From contig CAMVYG010000047.1 in NCBI GenBank assembly GCA_947171615.1, positions 1-12,910 of the forward strand: a DNA stretch of 12,910 nucleotides. Direction: 5' to 3'. Within the stretch, counting starts at the first letter, position 1; each line of letters opens with the position of its first letter. The notes beneath the pieces are model-generated. The model was not told where the DNA came from. It saw only the letters and a program-made list of their open reading frames with translations, and made no database searches. Source of the DNA: an uncultured Clostridia bacterium. GTDB lineage: Bacteria; Bacillota; Clostridia; Oscillospirales; Acutalibacteraceae. Shown here in pieces: positions 12,870 through 12,910 of the stretch. A program made the position numbers and the translations under genes.

Positions 12870-12910
12870 GTGGCACCTTTATGAGAGAACATATATTTTT
12901 ATACAATAAC

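Overview
The window reads as a moderately GC-rich Gram-positive anaerobe of class Clostridia, probably Oscillospirales or Lachnospirales-like. This rests on strong AGGAG-type ribosome binding sites, housekeeping-type -35/-10 promoters, short intergenic gaps, and a purine pathway split between a PurO-like IMP cyclohydrolase and a stand-alone AICAR transformylase. No rRNA or tRNA is present, so the taxonomic call is inference. All 14 recognised genes lie on the minus strand, so transcription runs from high to low coordinates.

Layout in transcription order. (1) 12869-11667: a ROK-family transcriptional regulator with its own promoter, a weak terminator after it, and a roughly 300-base intergenic stretch. 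(2) 11464-9900: an nfeD-like gene and an SPFH/stomatin-like gene, coupled by an ATGA overlap, with a promoter and a strong intrinsic terminator. (3) 9911-5002: a promoter that interleaves with that terminator, then a MIF-like tautomerase, a 161-bp foldback element, purE, an M29 aminopeptidase, two strong hairpins, purM, purN (overlapping purM by 7 bases) and a PurO-type IMP cyclohydrolase. (4) 4933-3758: stand-alone AICAR transformylase. (5) 3757-3424: a non-coding block of three related palindromic repeats. (6) 3423-66: a small putative Sm-like protein translationally coupled to purD, then a Nudix hydrolase and a Gfo/Idh/MocA oxidoreductase.

The biochemical core is purine synthesis: PurD (step 2), PurN (step 3), PurM (step 5), PurE (step 6), AICAR transformylase (step 9) and IMP cyclohydrolase (step 10). 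PurF, PurL, PurK, PurC and PurB are not in the window. The passengers (tautomerase, M29 peptidase, small Sm-like protein, Nudix enzyme, oxidoreductase) have no proven purine role.

I see no CRISPR array, phage, toxin-antitoxin or obvious defence system. The best leads are non-coding: the foldback element inserted exactly at a stop codon, the palindromic repeat block with compensatory changes and mutually exclusive pairings, the hairpin pair between the peptidase gene and purM, and an exact 55-base duplication at the left edge that looks like an assembly artefact.
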